Position numbers and translations under genes: made by a program. 64,000 bases of DNA from Rhizobium mongolense USDA 1844 (GTDB lineage: Bacteria; Pseudomonadota; Alphaproteobacteria; Rhizobiales; Rhizobiaceae): assembly GCF_000419765.1 (NCBI RefSeq), contig NZ_ATTQ01000009.1, positions 124,001 through 188,000 on the forward strand, read 5' to 3'. Below, one piece after another: positions 16,511-25,488 of this stretch (positions are counted from its first letter, which is position 1; the number at the start of each line of letters is the position of its first letter). The notes beneath the pieces were generated by a model. That model was not told where the DNA came from and did not search any database. It saw nothing but the letters and a program-made list of their open reading frames with translations.

Positions 16511-17772
16511 CGCATTCTCGCGTATGGCATCCCTTCACCCAGCACGCGATCGAACCGCGCATGAAGCCGATCGTTGAGACGGCAGGCGCCTACCTTATCG
16601 ATGAGGACGGCAATCATGTTCTTGACGCGATCTCATCGTGGTGGGTGATCACCCACGGCCATCGGCACCCTGCCATCATGGGCGCAATTGGTGCTGCCGC
16701 CGGACGTTATGACCAGCTGATCTTCGCCGAATATACGCATGCGCCGGCCGAAGAGCTGGCTGAAGGGCTGGTCGCCGTTGCACCGCCCGGACTGGCCCAT
16801 GTCTTTTATTCCGACAGCGGATCGACCGCAGTCGAGGTCGCGCTGAAGATGGCGCTCGGTTTTTTCCATAACAATGGCGAGCGGCGCAATCGCATCGTCG
16901 TCATGGAACATGCCTATCACGGCGATACGATCGGCACGATGTCGGCCGGTGAGCGCGGCGTGTTCAATGCCGCCTACGAACCGCTGCTTTTTGCTGTCGA
17001 CCGGCTGCCTTTCCCAGAGGCCGGCCGCGAGCAGGAAACTCTCGATGCCTTCGAAAGCTACTGCCGGTCGGGCGAAGTCGCAGCTCTTCTGATCGAGCCG
17101 CTCGTCCTCGGGGCGGGCGGCATGAAGATCTATGCGCCGTCGCTCCTTGCGAGCCTCAAGGAGGTTGCAGAGCGTTGCGGGACGCTTCTCATTGCCGATG
17201 AAGTGATGACCGGTTGGGGGCGCACCGGAACGCTTTTTGGCTGTGAGCAGGCAGCGATCACCCCGGACATCCTCTGTACGTCGAAAGGCCTGACGGGAGG
17301 CGCTCTACCGCTGGCGGCGACGTTGTGCACGGCGGAAATCTTCGACGCGCACCTCTCCACTGACCGGCGCAGAACCTTCTTTCATTCGAGTTCCTACACA
17401 GCCAATCCGATCGCCTGCGCAGCAGCGGTTGCCAATCTTTCCGTCTGGCGGGATGAGCCGGTGCAGGCACGACTTAACGCTCTCGCGGAAGCGCATCGAG
17501 CGCATCTGACCCGCTTTTCGAACGACGGACGTTTCCGCAATGTACGGCAAATCGGCACCATCGCGGCTCTTGATCTCGATGTCGTGGCGGGCGGGTACTT
17601 GGCAGAGGTCGGGCCGAGGCTGCGCGCTTTCTTCCGCGAACGTCACCTGCTCATCCGGCCGCTCGGCAACGTCATCTACCTGATGCCGCCCTATTGCATC
17701 ACGGCCAAGGAGCTCGATCGCGCCTATGAAGCGATTGAAGAAGCCGCCTTTCACTTCAGGGTGTCGGCATGA
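16507..17772 (+). CDS. bioA: Adenosylmethionine--8-amino-7-oxononanoate transaminase
   Basis: PLP aminotransferase using SAM as amino donor to convert KAPA to DAPA. The 421-residue protein starts VWHPFTQHAIEP and shows SSWWVITHGHRHP, FYSDSGSTAVEVALKMAL, the aspartate in LIADEVMTGWGRTG and the PLP lysine in CTSKGLTGG (near residue 260). The frame is open upstream to 16423, but ATG 16507 gives the conserved N terminus and a 4-base overlap with bioD. It also overlaps bioZ by ATGA. Confidence 0.95.
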   Translation: MTHSRVWHPFTQHAIEPRMKPIVETAGAYLIDEDGNHVLDAISSWWVITHGHRHPAIMGAIGAAAGRYDQLIFAEYTHAPAEELAEGLVAVAPPGLAHVFYSDSGSTAVEVALKMALGFFHNNGERRNRIVVMEHAYHGDTIGTMSAGERGVFNAAYEPLLFAVDRLPFPEAGREQETLDAFESYCRSGEVAALLIEPLVLGAGGMKIYAPSLLASLKEVAERCGTLLIADEVMTGWGRTGTLFGCEQAAITPDILCTSKGLTGGALPLAATLCTAEIFDAHLSTDRRRTFFHSSSYTANPIACAAAVANLSVWRDEPVQARLNALAEAHRAHLTRFSNDGRFRNVRQIGTIAALDLDVVAGGYLAEVGPRLRAFFRERHLLIRPLGNVIYLMPPYCITAKELDRAYEAIEEAAFHFRVSA

Positions 17773-18758
17773 CCGCGGCGAGGGCTTCACGGCTGGCGGG
17801 CTTCGGGCACAGCGTGCCGGCGCGACGGGTCGAAAACGGCGAGATTGAGAGGGCGCTTGGGCTCGATCCCGGCTGGATCGAACGCCGTACAGGCATTCGT
17901 GCCAGGCACTGGGCGGAAGAGGGCGACACTTTGAGCGGGCTTGCGACCCGCGCCGGGGCCATGGCCCTTAGCGATGCCGGCGTCGAACGGGCCGAAATCG
18001 CCTTGACGCTGCTTGCAACCTCGACCCCCGACCATTTGCTGCCGCCGTCAGCGCCCCTGCTTGCCCATCGCCTCGGTCTTGCAAATTCCGGAGCGATCGA
18101 TCTTGCAGGCGCCTGCTCGGGCTTTCTTTACGCGCTGACACTTGCCGACGGCTTTGTTCGAAGCCAAGCAAGACCGGTACTCGTCGTTGCCGCAAACATC
18201 TTAAGCCGGCGGATCAACCCGGCCGAACGCGCGAGCTCGGTTCTGTTTGCCGACGCAGCCGGTGCGGTCGTGCTTTCGCCATCGGTCGAGCCCGGCACCG
18301 GTCTCCTCGGCGTCGATCTTACGTCCGATGGAAGCGGTTACGACCTGATCTCGATCGCTGCCGGCGGCAGCAACCGCCCGTTTGCGCCGGGGATGAGGGC
18401 CGAGGACTTTCTTATGACGATGCGCGACGGACGTGAGGTGTTTTCGCGTGCCGTCGAGATGATGACGGCTTCTTCGCTGCGGGCGCTCGAGCGCGCGGGC
18501 ATGATCACGCCGAATATCAGCCGCTTCGTGCCGCACCAGGCCAATACGCGAATCTTCAGCGCGGTGGGCGAGAGGCTGGGTATCTCGGACGTCAAAACCG
18601 TCAGCACAATTGCCGACTACGGCAATTCATCTGCCGCGACCATTGCCCTGTCCTTGTCGATTGCCAAGGAGAAACGGCCGTTTGCATCGGGCGAGGCGGT
18701 GCTTCTAACGGCTGCAGGCGCCGGATTGACCGGTGGTGCCTTGGTTTTGGGATTTTGA
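17769..18758 (+). CDS. bioZ: BioZ, KAS III-type ketoacyl-ACP synthase for pimeloyl precursor
   Basis: A 329-residue FabH-like condensing enzyme: WIERRTGIRARHW, the active-site cysteine in IDLAGACSGFLYAL (near residue 113), FVPHQANTRI with the catalytic His, and STIADYGNSSAATIALSL with the Asn. In alphaproteobacteria lacking bioC/bioH, BioZ condenses glutaryl-CoA with malonyl-ACP to start the pimelate chain; its place as last gene of a bioBFDA operon identifies it as BioZ rather than housekeeping FabH. Coupled to bioA by ATGA. Confidence 0.92.
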   Translation: MTAARASRLAGFGHSVPARRVENGEIERALGLDPGWIERRTGIRARHWAEEGDTLSGLATRAGAMALSDAGVERAEIALTLLATSTPDHLLPPSAPLLAHRLGLANSGAIDLAGACSGFLYALTLADGFVRSQARPVLVVAANILSRRINPAERASSVLFADAAGAVVLSPSVEPGTGLLGVDLTSDGSGYDLISIAAGGSNRPFAPGMRAEDFLMTMRDGREVFSRAVEMMTASSLRALERAGMITPNISRFVPHQANTRIFSAVGERLGISDVKTVSTIADYGNSSAATIALSLSIAKEKRPFASGEAVLLTAAGAGLTGGALVLGF

Positions 18759-18795
18759 GAGGTTTGCCACCGGATAAATCCCGTAGGGCCGCGGG

Positions 18796-19782
18796 TCACC
18801 GGTTGGCAGGGCTGCGGCCGTAAAGCAGCAGCATGGCGATGATGACCACGCCGTAGATGATCTGCCGTCCTGCCTCCGGCATCTGCATGACCGAGAGGAT
18901 CGATTGCAGGAGGGTGATTAAGATCACGCCGGCGACTGTGCCGAGGTAGGAGCCCCTGCCGCCGAGAATGGATGTTCCGCCAAGGACGACGGCGGCGATC
19001 GAGGGCAAAAGATAGGCATCGCCCATCGATTGGGCCGCCTTCGACGCATAGCCGGCAAGCAGGGCGCCGCCAAAGGCGCTAAGGGCACCGGAGGCGATGA
19101 AGGCGATCAGCACGATCCGGCGGGTGTTGATGCCGGAAAGATAGGCCGCGCTCTCGCGGTTGCCGATGCCGTAGACGGAGCGGCCGAATGTCGTGCGCGT
19201 GAGGGCAAAGACCGTGCTGGCACCGATCACGGCCCAGATAAGCACGGCATTGGGTATGCCGGGGAGAAGAAAGCCGGTTGCCAGATAACGCATGGCAAAT
19301 GTAGCCGAATCCTGTGGCGAGAAACCACCGGTATAAAGGACCATCAACCCCTGAGCGACGGCGTTGGTCGCAAGGGTGATGATCATTGAGGGAATGCGCA
19401 GATAAGCGACGCCGATCCCGTTGGCGAGGCCGATTGCCATGCCGCAGACAATTCCGAAGGGAATAGCAAGCATCTCGCCTGCAGGGCCATATGCGGCCGC
19501 AGCACAAGCCATCATTCCGCCAACGGCGACCGACCAGGGAACGGAAAGATCGATCTGGCCGAGTAGGATGACGATCATCATGCCGGTGGCAATGACGCCA
19601 AGGAAGGATGCCACTTTCAACTGCTGCAGGAGATATTCGGGGGACAGGAAACTCGTCGAATAAAAACTGCCGATGATCAGCAAAAGGATGATGCAGCCGA
19701 AGGCCGTCGCGATCGCCGGATCGAGCCGCCGCACGATTTTAGGCAGAGAGGTCACCTGCTCTTCTCGCGTTACGTTGCTCAT
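18796..19782 (-). CDS. Sugar ABC transporter permease 2 (ribose/galactofuranose type)
   Basis: A 328-residue inner-membrane permease of the RbsC class with about ten hydrophobic segments. Family motifs are GQIDLSVPWSVAVGGMMA, GIGNRESAAYLSGINTRRI (coupling loop) and PSIAAVVLGGTSILGGRGSYLGT. The open frame reaches 20226, but the ATG at 19782 overlaps the upstream permease stop (ATGA) and begins the conserved protein. It is the last gene of a four-gene operon with two different permeases, the arrangement of the YtfQRT-YjfF galactofuranose importer. The actual sugar is unknown. Confidence 0.88.
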   Translation of the reverse strand: MSNVTREEQVTSLPKIVRRLDPAIATAFGCIILLLIIGSFYSTSFLSPEYLLQQLKVASFLGVIATGMMIVILLGQIDLSVPWSVAVGGMMACAAAAYGPAGEMLAIPFGIVCGMAIGLANGIGVAYLRIPSMIITLATNAVAQGLMVLYTGGFSPQDSATFAMRYLATGFLLPGIPNAVLIWAVIGASTVFALTRTTFGRSVYGIGNRESAAYLSGINTRRIVLIAFIASGALSAFGGALLAGYASKAAQSMGDAYLLPSIAAVVLGGTSILGGRGSYLGTVAGVILITLLQSILSVMQMPEAGRQIIYGVVIIAMLLLYGRSPANR

Positions 19783-20759
19783 CCGAACCACTCCAGGCGA
19801 TTGCGGACGCGGAACAATCCGAAGGCTCCGAGGCTGACGGCGACGAGCAGCACCACGCCCTGAAACAGAGGCTGCCATAGCGGATCGAAATCGAAGACGA
19901 AAAGCAGGTCGCCGATGGTGCGGAAGGCGAGCGCTCCGAATATCGCACCGATCGCGCTGCCCTTGCCGCCAAAAAGGGATACGCCGCCAAGGACGACCGA
20001 GGCGATCGAGAAAAGCGTGTAGGCATTGCCGCTTGCAAGGGCTGCCTCGCCTGTGAAAGTGAAGAATGTGAGAAACAGACCGCCGATCGAGGCAAGAAGG
20101 CCGGCCAGCGCATAGGCAGTAAACTTGGCACGGCGGATCGGTAGACCGGACATATAGGCTGCGGTCTCCGACGAGCCGGATGCATAAGCCGTTCGTCCGA
20201 TGATCGAGCGGCTGAACGGCACCCAAATGATGAGAACGATGGCAGCCAGGGCAACCAGGCTGGCGGGCACAGTGCCGAAAATCTTTCCGGTCATGATATC
20301 TGCCAGTTCCTCATTAACCGAGCCGCCGGGAAAGGGCCGCAGCAGCAAGGCGATCCCGAAGAAGACTGCACCCGTCGCGATGGTGGCGACAATCGGCTGC
20401 AATCTCCCATAAATGACGATCAGGCCGTTCAATGCCCCGCAGAAAAGACCGGTGGCCAGAACGGCGATCACGCCGAAGGACGTTTCGATCGCCGTTCCAA
20501 GAACGATCCAGGAGGCCAGCGCATTGGTAAGGATGAAGATCATGCCGACCGAAAGGTCGATGCCCGCCGTGATCACGACCAGCGTCTGCGCCATCGCGAC
20601 AAAGGCAAGCAGAACACCCTTGTTAGCGGCGGTCTGCACGACGTTGGCCGTTAAGCCGGCCGGATGATTGGAGACATAGATGGCAAACATGACGAGGAAA
20701 ATACCGGCTGCCATCAGCGTGCTGCGCCGTTCGTTCAACCGGTAACGCCATTCCTTCAT
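19779..20759 (-). CDS. Sugar ABC transporter permease 1 (ribose/galactofuranose type)
   Basis: A 326-residue permease, paralogous to the next gene and presumably its heterodimer partner. Features are ITAGIDLSVGMIFILTNALASWIV, SSETAAYMSGLPIRRAKF and FSIASVVLGGVSLFGGKGSAIGAIFG. A basic N terminus (MKEWRYRLNERRS) leads into the first membrane helix. Both ends overlap neighbours by ATGA, so stoichiometric synthesis with the ATPase and second permease is likely. Confidence 0.88.
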   Translation of the reverse strand: MKEWRYRLNERRSTLMAAGIFLVMFAIYVSNHPAGLTANVVQTAANKGVLLAFVAMAQTLVVITAGIDLSVGMIFILTNALASWIVLGTAIETSFGVIAVLATGLFCGALNGLIVIYGRLQPIVATIATGAVFFGIALLLRPFPGGSVNEELADIMTGKIFGTVPASLVALAAIVLIIWVPFSRSIIGRTAYASGSSETAAYMSGLPIRRAKFTAYALAGLLASIGGLFLTFFTFTGEAALASGNAYTLFSIASVVLGGVSLFGGKGSAIGAIFGALAFRTIGDLLFVFDFDPLWQPLFQGVVLLVAVSLGAFGLFRVRNRLEWFG

Positions 20760-22309
20760 GCCGCGCTCTCCGCCTTCTCGCCCTCGACATTGAGCGCGCT
20801 TGCGACCAAAGCATGCTGTGTAATGCCGTCGTCCCTCAGTTCGCGCACGATGCTGCCGTTATAAAACACGAGAACGCGATCGCAGCAGCCGATCAGTTCA
20901 TCGTAATCCGTCGAATAAAAAAGGATGGCCGCGCCTGCCTCGGCAAGCCGCCGCAGCAACTGGTAAATTTCCTGTTTGGTGCCGACATCGATGCCGCGTG
21001 TGGGGTCGTTGAGCAGCACGATCCGGGGCCGGCGCATCAGCCACTTGGCAATGACGACCTTTTGCTGATTGCCGCCAGAAAGCGCGCCGACCGGAATGTC
21101 GAGGCCTGCCGTCTTGATCGCCAGCAACTGCACCATCTCGTCGATCAGCTGTTCTTCCTTTTGCCGGTCGATGACGCCACCCCTGGATACCCGGTCCAGC
21201 ACCGCGAAGGAGAGATTTTCCCGAACCGTCATCGGCAGCATCAATCCTTCGGTCTTGCGGTCCTCGGGGATCAGGGCCATGCCGATATGCTTTGAGCGTG
21301 CGACTGCCGGACTGGTGAGTGCGACGAGCTTGCCATCGACAAGGACGGAGCCGGTGGTCCCGCGAAGCACGCCGAAAAGGGCAAGCAGCATTTCGCGCTG
21401 TCCTTGCCCGTCCAGACCGCCAAGGCCGACCACCTCGCCTCTGCCGACGGTAAGAGAAATGTCGCGCAGGCTGTCCCCCCAGCGGAGCTTGCGGCACTCA
21501 AGAGGGGGAGGAGCCGTATCGGCTGCCGCTCGCGCCGGCTTCGGCGGGAAGGCGCTGGAATATTCACGGCCGATCATCATTTCGACGATCTCGCTGCCGC
21601 TGCGCGTTCCGGCCGCGAAGCTCATGACATTGCGGCCATTGCGCAAAACCGTGCATTCATCGGCCAGTTCGGCGATCTCTTGCATGCGGTGTGAAATGTA
21701 AAGCAACGCCAAGCCCTCGGATCGTAGTCGCCTCAGGACGGAAAAAACCTTGGCGACATCAGCCGCCGTCAGCGCCGACGTTCCTTCGTCGAGAATAAGA
21801 ATGCGCGGCTTCCATGCGAGCGCCTTGGCGATCTCGACCAGTTGCCGACGCGACAATGACAAATCCTTGATCAGCGCCCGCGGATGGATGTCTTCGGCGC
21901 CGGCCCGGGCCAGCATCTCCTCTGCGATCGCACGCTGGGCCCTGCGATTGATCAGGCCGAAATGGCGCGGCGGCGCGGCGATGCAGATGTTGTCGGCAAC
22001 GCTCAGATCGGGAATGAGCGAAAGCTCCTGGAACACACAGGTGACCCCGGCAGCGGAGGCTTCGGCGGGGGACCTGAAGCTGACCTGGCGTCCGTCCAGC
22101 AACATTTGGCCTTCATCGGGCGCGACGACACCTGCCATGATCTTGATAAGGGTCGACTTTCCGGCGCCATTCTCGCCGAGAATGGCGTGAATCCGTCCGG
22201 GTCTTACGGCAAGTTCGGCATTTTCCAGTGCGTGAACGCCGCCGTAACGCTTCGAAACACCGCTCATCTGGAAGAGGGGCGTTGCCGCCGGTATTTCTGA
22301 TGTGATCAT
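20756..22309 (-). CDS. Sugar ABC transporter ATP-binding protein with two fused ATPase domains
   Basis: A 517-residue RbsA/YtfR-type ATPase. Domain 1 has GENGAGKST, VFQELSLIPDLSVADN, LSLSRRQLVEIAKAL and LILDEGTSALT. Domain 2 has a degenerate Walker A region (GLGGLDGQGQREML), IPEDRKTEGLMLPMTVREN, LSGGNQQKVVIAKWL and VLLNDPTRGIDVG. This asymmetry is normal for the family. The frame is open to 22603, but the ATG at 22309 has GAGGAA upstream and starts MITSEIPAATPLF before the domain. The hairpin at 22335-22362 separates it from the binding-protein gene. Confidence 0.92.
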   Translation of the reverse strand: MITSEIPAATPLFQMSGVSKRYGGVHALENAELAVRPGRIHAILGENGAGKSTLIKIMAGVVAPDEGQMLLDGRQVSFRSPAEASAAGVTCVFQELSLIPDLSVADNICIAAPPRHFGLINRRAQRAIAEEMLARAGAEDIHPRALIKDLSLSRRQLVEIAKALAWKPRILILDEGTSALTAADVAKVFSVLRRLRSEGLALLYISHRMQEIAELADECTVLRNGRNVMSFAAGTRSGSEIVEMMIGREYSSAFPPKPARAAADTAPPPLECRKLRWGDSLRDISLTVGRGEVVGLGGLDGQGQREMLLALFGVLRGTTGSVLVDGKLVALTSPAVARSKHIGMALIPEDRKTEGLMLPMTVRENLSFAVLDRVSRGGVIDRQKEEQLIDEMVQLLAIKTAGLDIPVGALSGGNQQKVVIAKWLMRRPRIVLLNDPTRGIDVGTKQEIYQLLRRLAEAGAAILFYSTDYDELIGCCDRVLVFYNGSIVRELRDDGITQHALVASALNVEGEKAESAA

Positions 22310-22334
22310 AAGGTTCCTCGAAACCGGTTTTTCT

Positions 22335-22362
22335 GGCGCGTCGCGGGTACCCGCGACGCGCC
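22335..22362. promoter_or_regulatory. Intercistronic palindrome behind the sugar binding-protein gene
   Basis: A perfect 28-base palindrome (14-base half-site GGCGCGTCGCGGGT) lies between the binding-protein stop and the ATPase start. No T tract follows on the transcribed strand. It would fold into a very stable hairpin on the operon mRNA and probably protects the binding-protein segment from 3' decay. Confidence 0.75.
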
Positions 22363-22388
22363 GTTCAAGCGAGCGGCTTGGACCCGGT

Positions 22389-23513
22389 CTACTGGTTTTC
22401 CTTCGACTGCCCCATGATCTCCTGCGCGGTGAAGTTGATGCCGCAGGTCGGGAAGGCATTGCCGACGAAGAAGTTGTCGGATTGATCGGGATAGAAGTCC
22501 TGGCCTTCCTTGAAGTCTGGGTCTTCAACAATTGCCAGCGGCAGCTTGATGGATTGCGGCACGACCTGTCCTTCAAGCGCAGCAATCGCCGTCTTGATGG
22601 CAACCGCCACCTGTGCGGGCCCCGTACCGGCCGACGAGCATTTCAGTCCCTCGGCGGCATGCTTGGCGCAGAACTTGCGAAAGCCGTTTTCCGTCTCTCC
22701 CCCGAAAGGCACAAACGGATGTCCGGCATCGATCATCGCCTGTACGACGCCGGTATCGCCGCCCTGCGCGGTGATGCCGTCAAATTTCTTGTGCACCGCA
22801 ATTGCGTCAGCGGTCGCCTTTTGTGCTGTCGGATCGTCCCATTTTCCGAGCACTTCGACGACATCCCATTTCTTGCCGGTCGCAGCGAAGGTTTCGTGAA
22901 TGCCGTTGTGACGGTCGGTATCGACCGAGGTGCCGGCAACGCCGCGCACTTCGAGAACCTTGCCGCCGTCAGGCAGGTGCTTTGCCAGCCAGTTTGCCCA
23001 CAATACGCCGAGGCCCTTCTGGTCGACGTTGACGTTGATTGCGTCTTCGGTGTCTAGGATATTGTCGAAGGCGACCAGGACGACGCCGGCCTGCTTGGCG
23101 CGCTTGATGACCGGTCCGAATGCCGTCGGGTTCTGCGCATTGACGACGATGGCGTCATAGCCTGAATCGATGAAGTTGTTGATTGCCGAAATCTGCGCAG
23201 GCACGTCCTCGCCGGTCGAAACGACCTTGAACTCCTTCAGTTTTGAGGCGACATCCGGCTGCGCGGCATAGGCTTTCGCCGTCTGGATCATCTGGATGCG
23301 CCAGGTATTGGCGATATAGCCGTTGGCGAGCGCTATGCGGTAGGGGCCGTCCTTCTTTGGAAACTTGAAGAACTTGGTTTCTGCCGTCCACGGCACGAAG
23401 CAGTCAGCTTCGGCCGCAGGCCCGCTGACGATTTCCGGCTCTGCAAGGGCCGTGGCGTGGGAAAGCGTGAATGCAGCCGCGGCCAGGATGCCGCCGACCA
23501 ATGTCTTGTACAT
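22389..23513 (-). CDS. Sugar ABC transporter substrate-binding protein
   Basis: A 374-residue periplasmic protein of the ribose/galactofuranose-binding type. A signal peptide (MYKTLVGGILAAAAFTLSHA, cleavage after ALA) precedes YRIALANGYIANTWRIQMIQTA, VVNAQNPTAFGPVIKRAKQAG, VAFDNILDTEDAINVNVDQ and FDGITAQGGDTGVVQAMIDAG. The ATG at 23513 has a strong GGGAGGA site; the frame continues upstream to 23618 without support. It is the first gene of a four-gene operon without a linked regulator or catabolic gene, so the sugar cannot be predicted from context. Confidence 0.88.
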   Translation of the reverse strand: MYKTLVGGILAAAAFTLSHATALAEPEIVSGPAAEADCFVPWTAETKFFKFPKKDGPYRIALANGYIANTWRIQMIQTAKAYAAQPDVASKLKEFKVVSTGEDVPAQISAINNFIDSGYDAIVVNAQNPTAFGPVIKRAKQAGVVLVAFDNILDTEDAINVNVDQKGLGVLWANWLAKHLPDGGKVLEVRGVAGTSVDTDRHNGIHETFAATGKKWDVVEVLGKWDDPTAQKATADAIAVHKKFDGITAQGGDTGVVQAMIDAGHPFVPFGGETENGFRKFCAKHAAEGLKCSSAGTGPAQVAVAIKTAIAALEGQVVPQSIKLPLAIVEDPDFKEGQDFYPDQSDNFFVGNAFPTCGINFTAQEIMGQSKENQ

Positions 23514-24120
23514 CGAATCCTCCCATTGTTGCCGTGCTTGGACTGGCATCGAATGGGTGTCGGCATCATCGACGTTCCGCTGCGGATTGTTTTCTGCAGT
23601 CGGGTGCCGGTCCGGCAAGGCATGTCGATACGCTATCCAGATGACGTCAGACGGGCTCCTCTCCCCTGCGTCATGCCGGCGATGCTAGCGCTGCCAACCA
23701 TGATTGTAAAGCGGCCTGTAATGACCTGCTCTGTCAGGGATTCCTGCGATTCAGAAGCATTGGATTTTTGAGCAGTCGATGTCTAAACCGAGATTGATGG
23801 CGGGTCTTTTGCTGCGGCCTTTACGTGGCGCGGACGTTTAGCCGGCACTGGATATGCCACAACCTAGCGGCGCGGATGAAGGCCGTCTGTGCCCAGGTGG
23901 CCGTGGTGGAAACACGGCCGAGCGCTTTGCGGGGATCGGGGCCTGTTTGGAGGCATCGCGCATCAGGCAAAACGCGGTGCAGCCATATTGGGTTTCAATC
24001 TTGCCAAACACGAAGAGCTTGCGGAAGCGTTGCGCGGCAAACTCTGGCCGGCCAGTTTTGAGGCACTGCTATCCTAGACGGGCCGGACGCGGCTGCTCCG
24101 GTGGAATTTGCTAGCTCCGT
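23514..24120. other. Intergenic region with a possible gene remnant
   Basis: About 600 bases between the sugar-transport operon and dctD. The first part must hold the promoter of the binding-protein gene. On the plus strand, 23889-24077 reads as a short protein whose end (GAAILGFNLAKHEELAEAL, then a WPASFEALLS tail) looks coding, but it has no convincing start, ribosome site or recognisable family. It may be the 3' scrap of a lost gene. Nothing else is evident. Confidence 0.3.
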
Positions 24121-25488
24121 CTAAATCTGCCCGGATTTGGATGCTGCGAATTGACTGCGGACGATGCCGTGGCGCTGGAGCTTGTCGTAAAAAGTCTTGC
24201 GCGGTATGCCGAGCTCCGCAATCGTGCGGCGGACGTCGCCGCCATTGGCATCGAGCGCCTCTCGGATGATGCTGGCCTCATAGCGGTCCAGTCTCTCGGG
24301 CAGGGGAAGCACTTCGCCGGTCTCAGGTGCCGACGGTGGTGTACTTGCCGGTAACTGCTCAACGCCGAGGACGAAGCGTTCGGCAAAGTGCGACAGCTCG
24401 CGCACGTTGCCTGGCCAGTCGTGACCTTGCAAATGACGTTGAACGGCTGACGAGATCGCCGGAACGTCGCGTTTGAACCGGGACGCCGCGCGTTCGGCAA
24501 AATGGCCAAAGAGGAGGGGGATGTCGTCTCGGCGCTCTCTAAGCGGCGGGATCGAGATCGTCACCACATTGAGCCGGTAATAGAGATCCTCACGAAAATC
24601 CCCACGCTGTTCGCGGTCTCCAAGATCCACCTTTGCGGCGGCGACGACGCGCAGGTCGACGGGCCTGACCTCATTGGTGCCTAGGGGCGTCACTTCCCGC
24701 ATCTCGAGAACGCGCAGCATGTGCACCTGGGTCGACGGCGGCATGCTCTCGATCTCGTCGAGAAAAAGCGTGCCGCCGCTTGCATGCTCGATGCGCCCGA
24801 CGCGTTTCTTTTGCGCTCCGGTAAAGGCGCCGGGTTCATGGCCAAAGAGCTCGCTCTCTATGACCGTCTCGGGCAGCGCCCCGCAGTTGAGCGCAACGAA
24901 ATTGCCCGACGCTCTGCGGCTCCATCGATGCAGCAGGCTGGCGACCACCTCCTTACCGCTGCCGGTCTCGCCGGTGACGAGCACGTCGACCTCGGTATCG
25001 GCGATCTGGCGCAAGGTCCGGCGCAGCCGCTCCATGGTCGGTGTCTGGCCGATCAGCGGCAGGTCGTCCCGAGCTTGGTCGGCGGCCCGGCGGAGCGCCC
25101 TATTTTCCAGAACGAGGCCGCGCTTTTCCACCGCCCTCTTGACTGCTTGGACCAGCCTGTCGGTTGCAAACGGCTTGGTGATGAAGTCGTAGGCGCCGTC
25201 CTGAATGGCCTTCACCGCCATTGGAATATCGCCGTGGCCGGTGATCAGGATGACCGGCAGGTCCTCATCTTCCTTCCGCACGCGATCGAAAAGCTGCAGG
25301 CCGTCAATCTGCGGCATGCGGATATCGGAAACGATCGCGCCTGCAAAATCGGCGTTAAGGGCACCGAGCGCTTCACTTGCCACCGAAAAGGCTGAAACCT
25401 TAAAGCCCGCAAGCTCCAAGGTTTGCTTGGTGGCCCGAAGAAGGTCCTTGTCATCGTCGATCAGAAAGATCGATAACGCATCCCTCAT
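24121..25488 (-). CDS. dctD: C4-dicarboxylate transport response regulator DctD
   Basis: A 455-residue NtrC-type activator of sigma-54 RNA polymerase. The N-terminal receiver (FLIDDDKDLLRATKQTLELAG, phospho-acceptor Asp in IVSDIRMPQIDG, conserved Lys in DFITKPFA) is followed by an AAA+ domain (GETGSGKEVVASLL, GAFTGAQKKRVGRIE, GGTLFLDEIESMP) and a C-terminal Fis-type helix-turn-helix (GGDVRRTIAELGIPRKTFYDKLQRHG). The ATG at 25488 overlaps the dctB stop by ATGA. It is expected to activate dctA from the sites found upstream of that gene. Confidence 0.95.
   Translation of the reverse strand: MRDALSIFLIDDDKDLLRATKQTLELAGFKVSAFSVASEALGALNADFAGAIVSDIRMPQIDGLQLFDRVRKEDEDLPVILITGHGDIPMAVKAIQDGAYDFITKPFATDRLVQAVKRAVEKRGLVLENRALRRAADQARDDLPLIGQTPTMERLRRTLRQIADTEVDVLVTGETGSGKEVVASLLHRWSRRASGNFVALNCGALPETVIESELFGHEPGAFTGAQKKRVGRIEHASGGTLFLDEIESMPPSTQVHMLRVLEMREVTPLGTNEVRPVDLRVVAAAKVDLGDREQRGDFREDLYYRLNVVTISIPPLRERRDDIPLLFGHFAERAASRFKRDVPAISSAVQRHLQGHDWPGNVRELSHFAERFVLGVEQLPASTPPSAPETGEVLPLPERLDRYEASIIREALDANGGDVRRTIAELGIPRKTFYDKLQRHGIVRSQFAASKSGQI

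Noticed and set aside
18759..18795. GC-rich repeats between bioZ and the converging permease gene as a terminator
   Set aside because: Only short imperfect pairing (CCCG/CGGG) and no T tract on either side.
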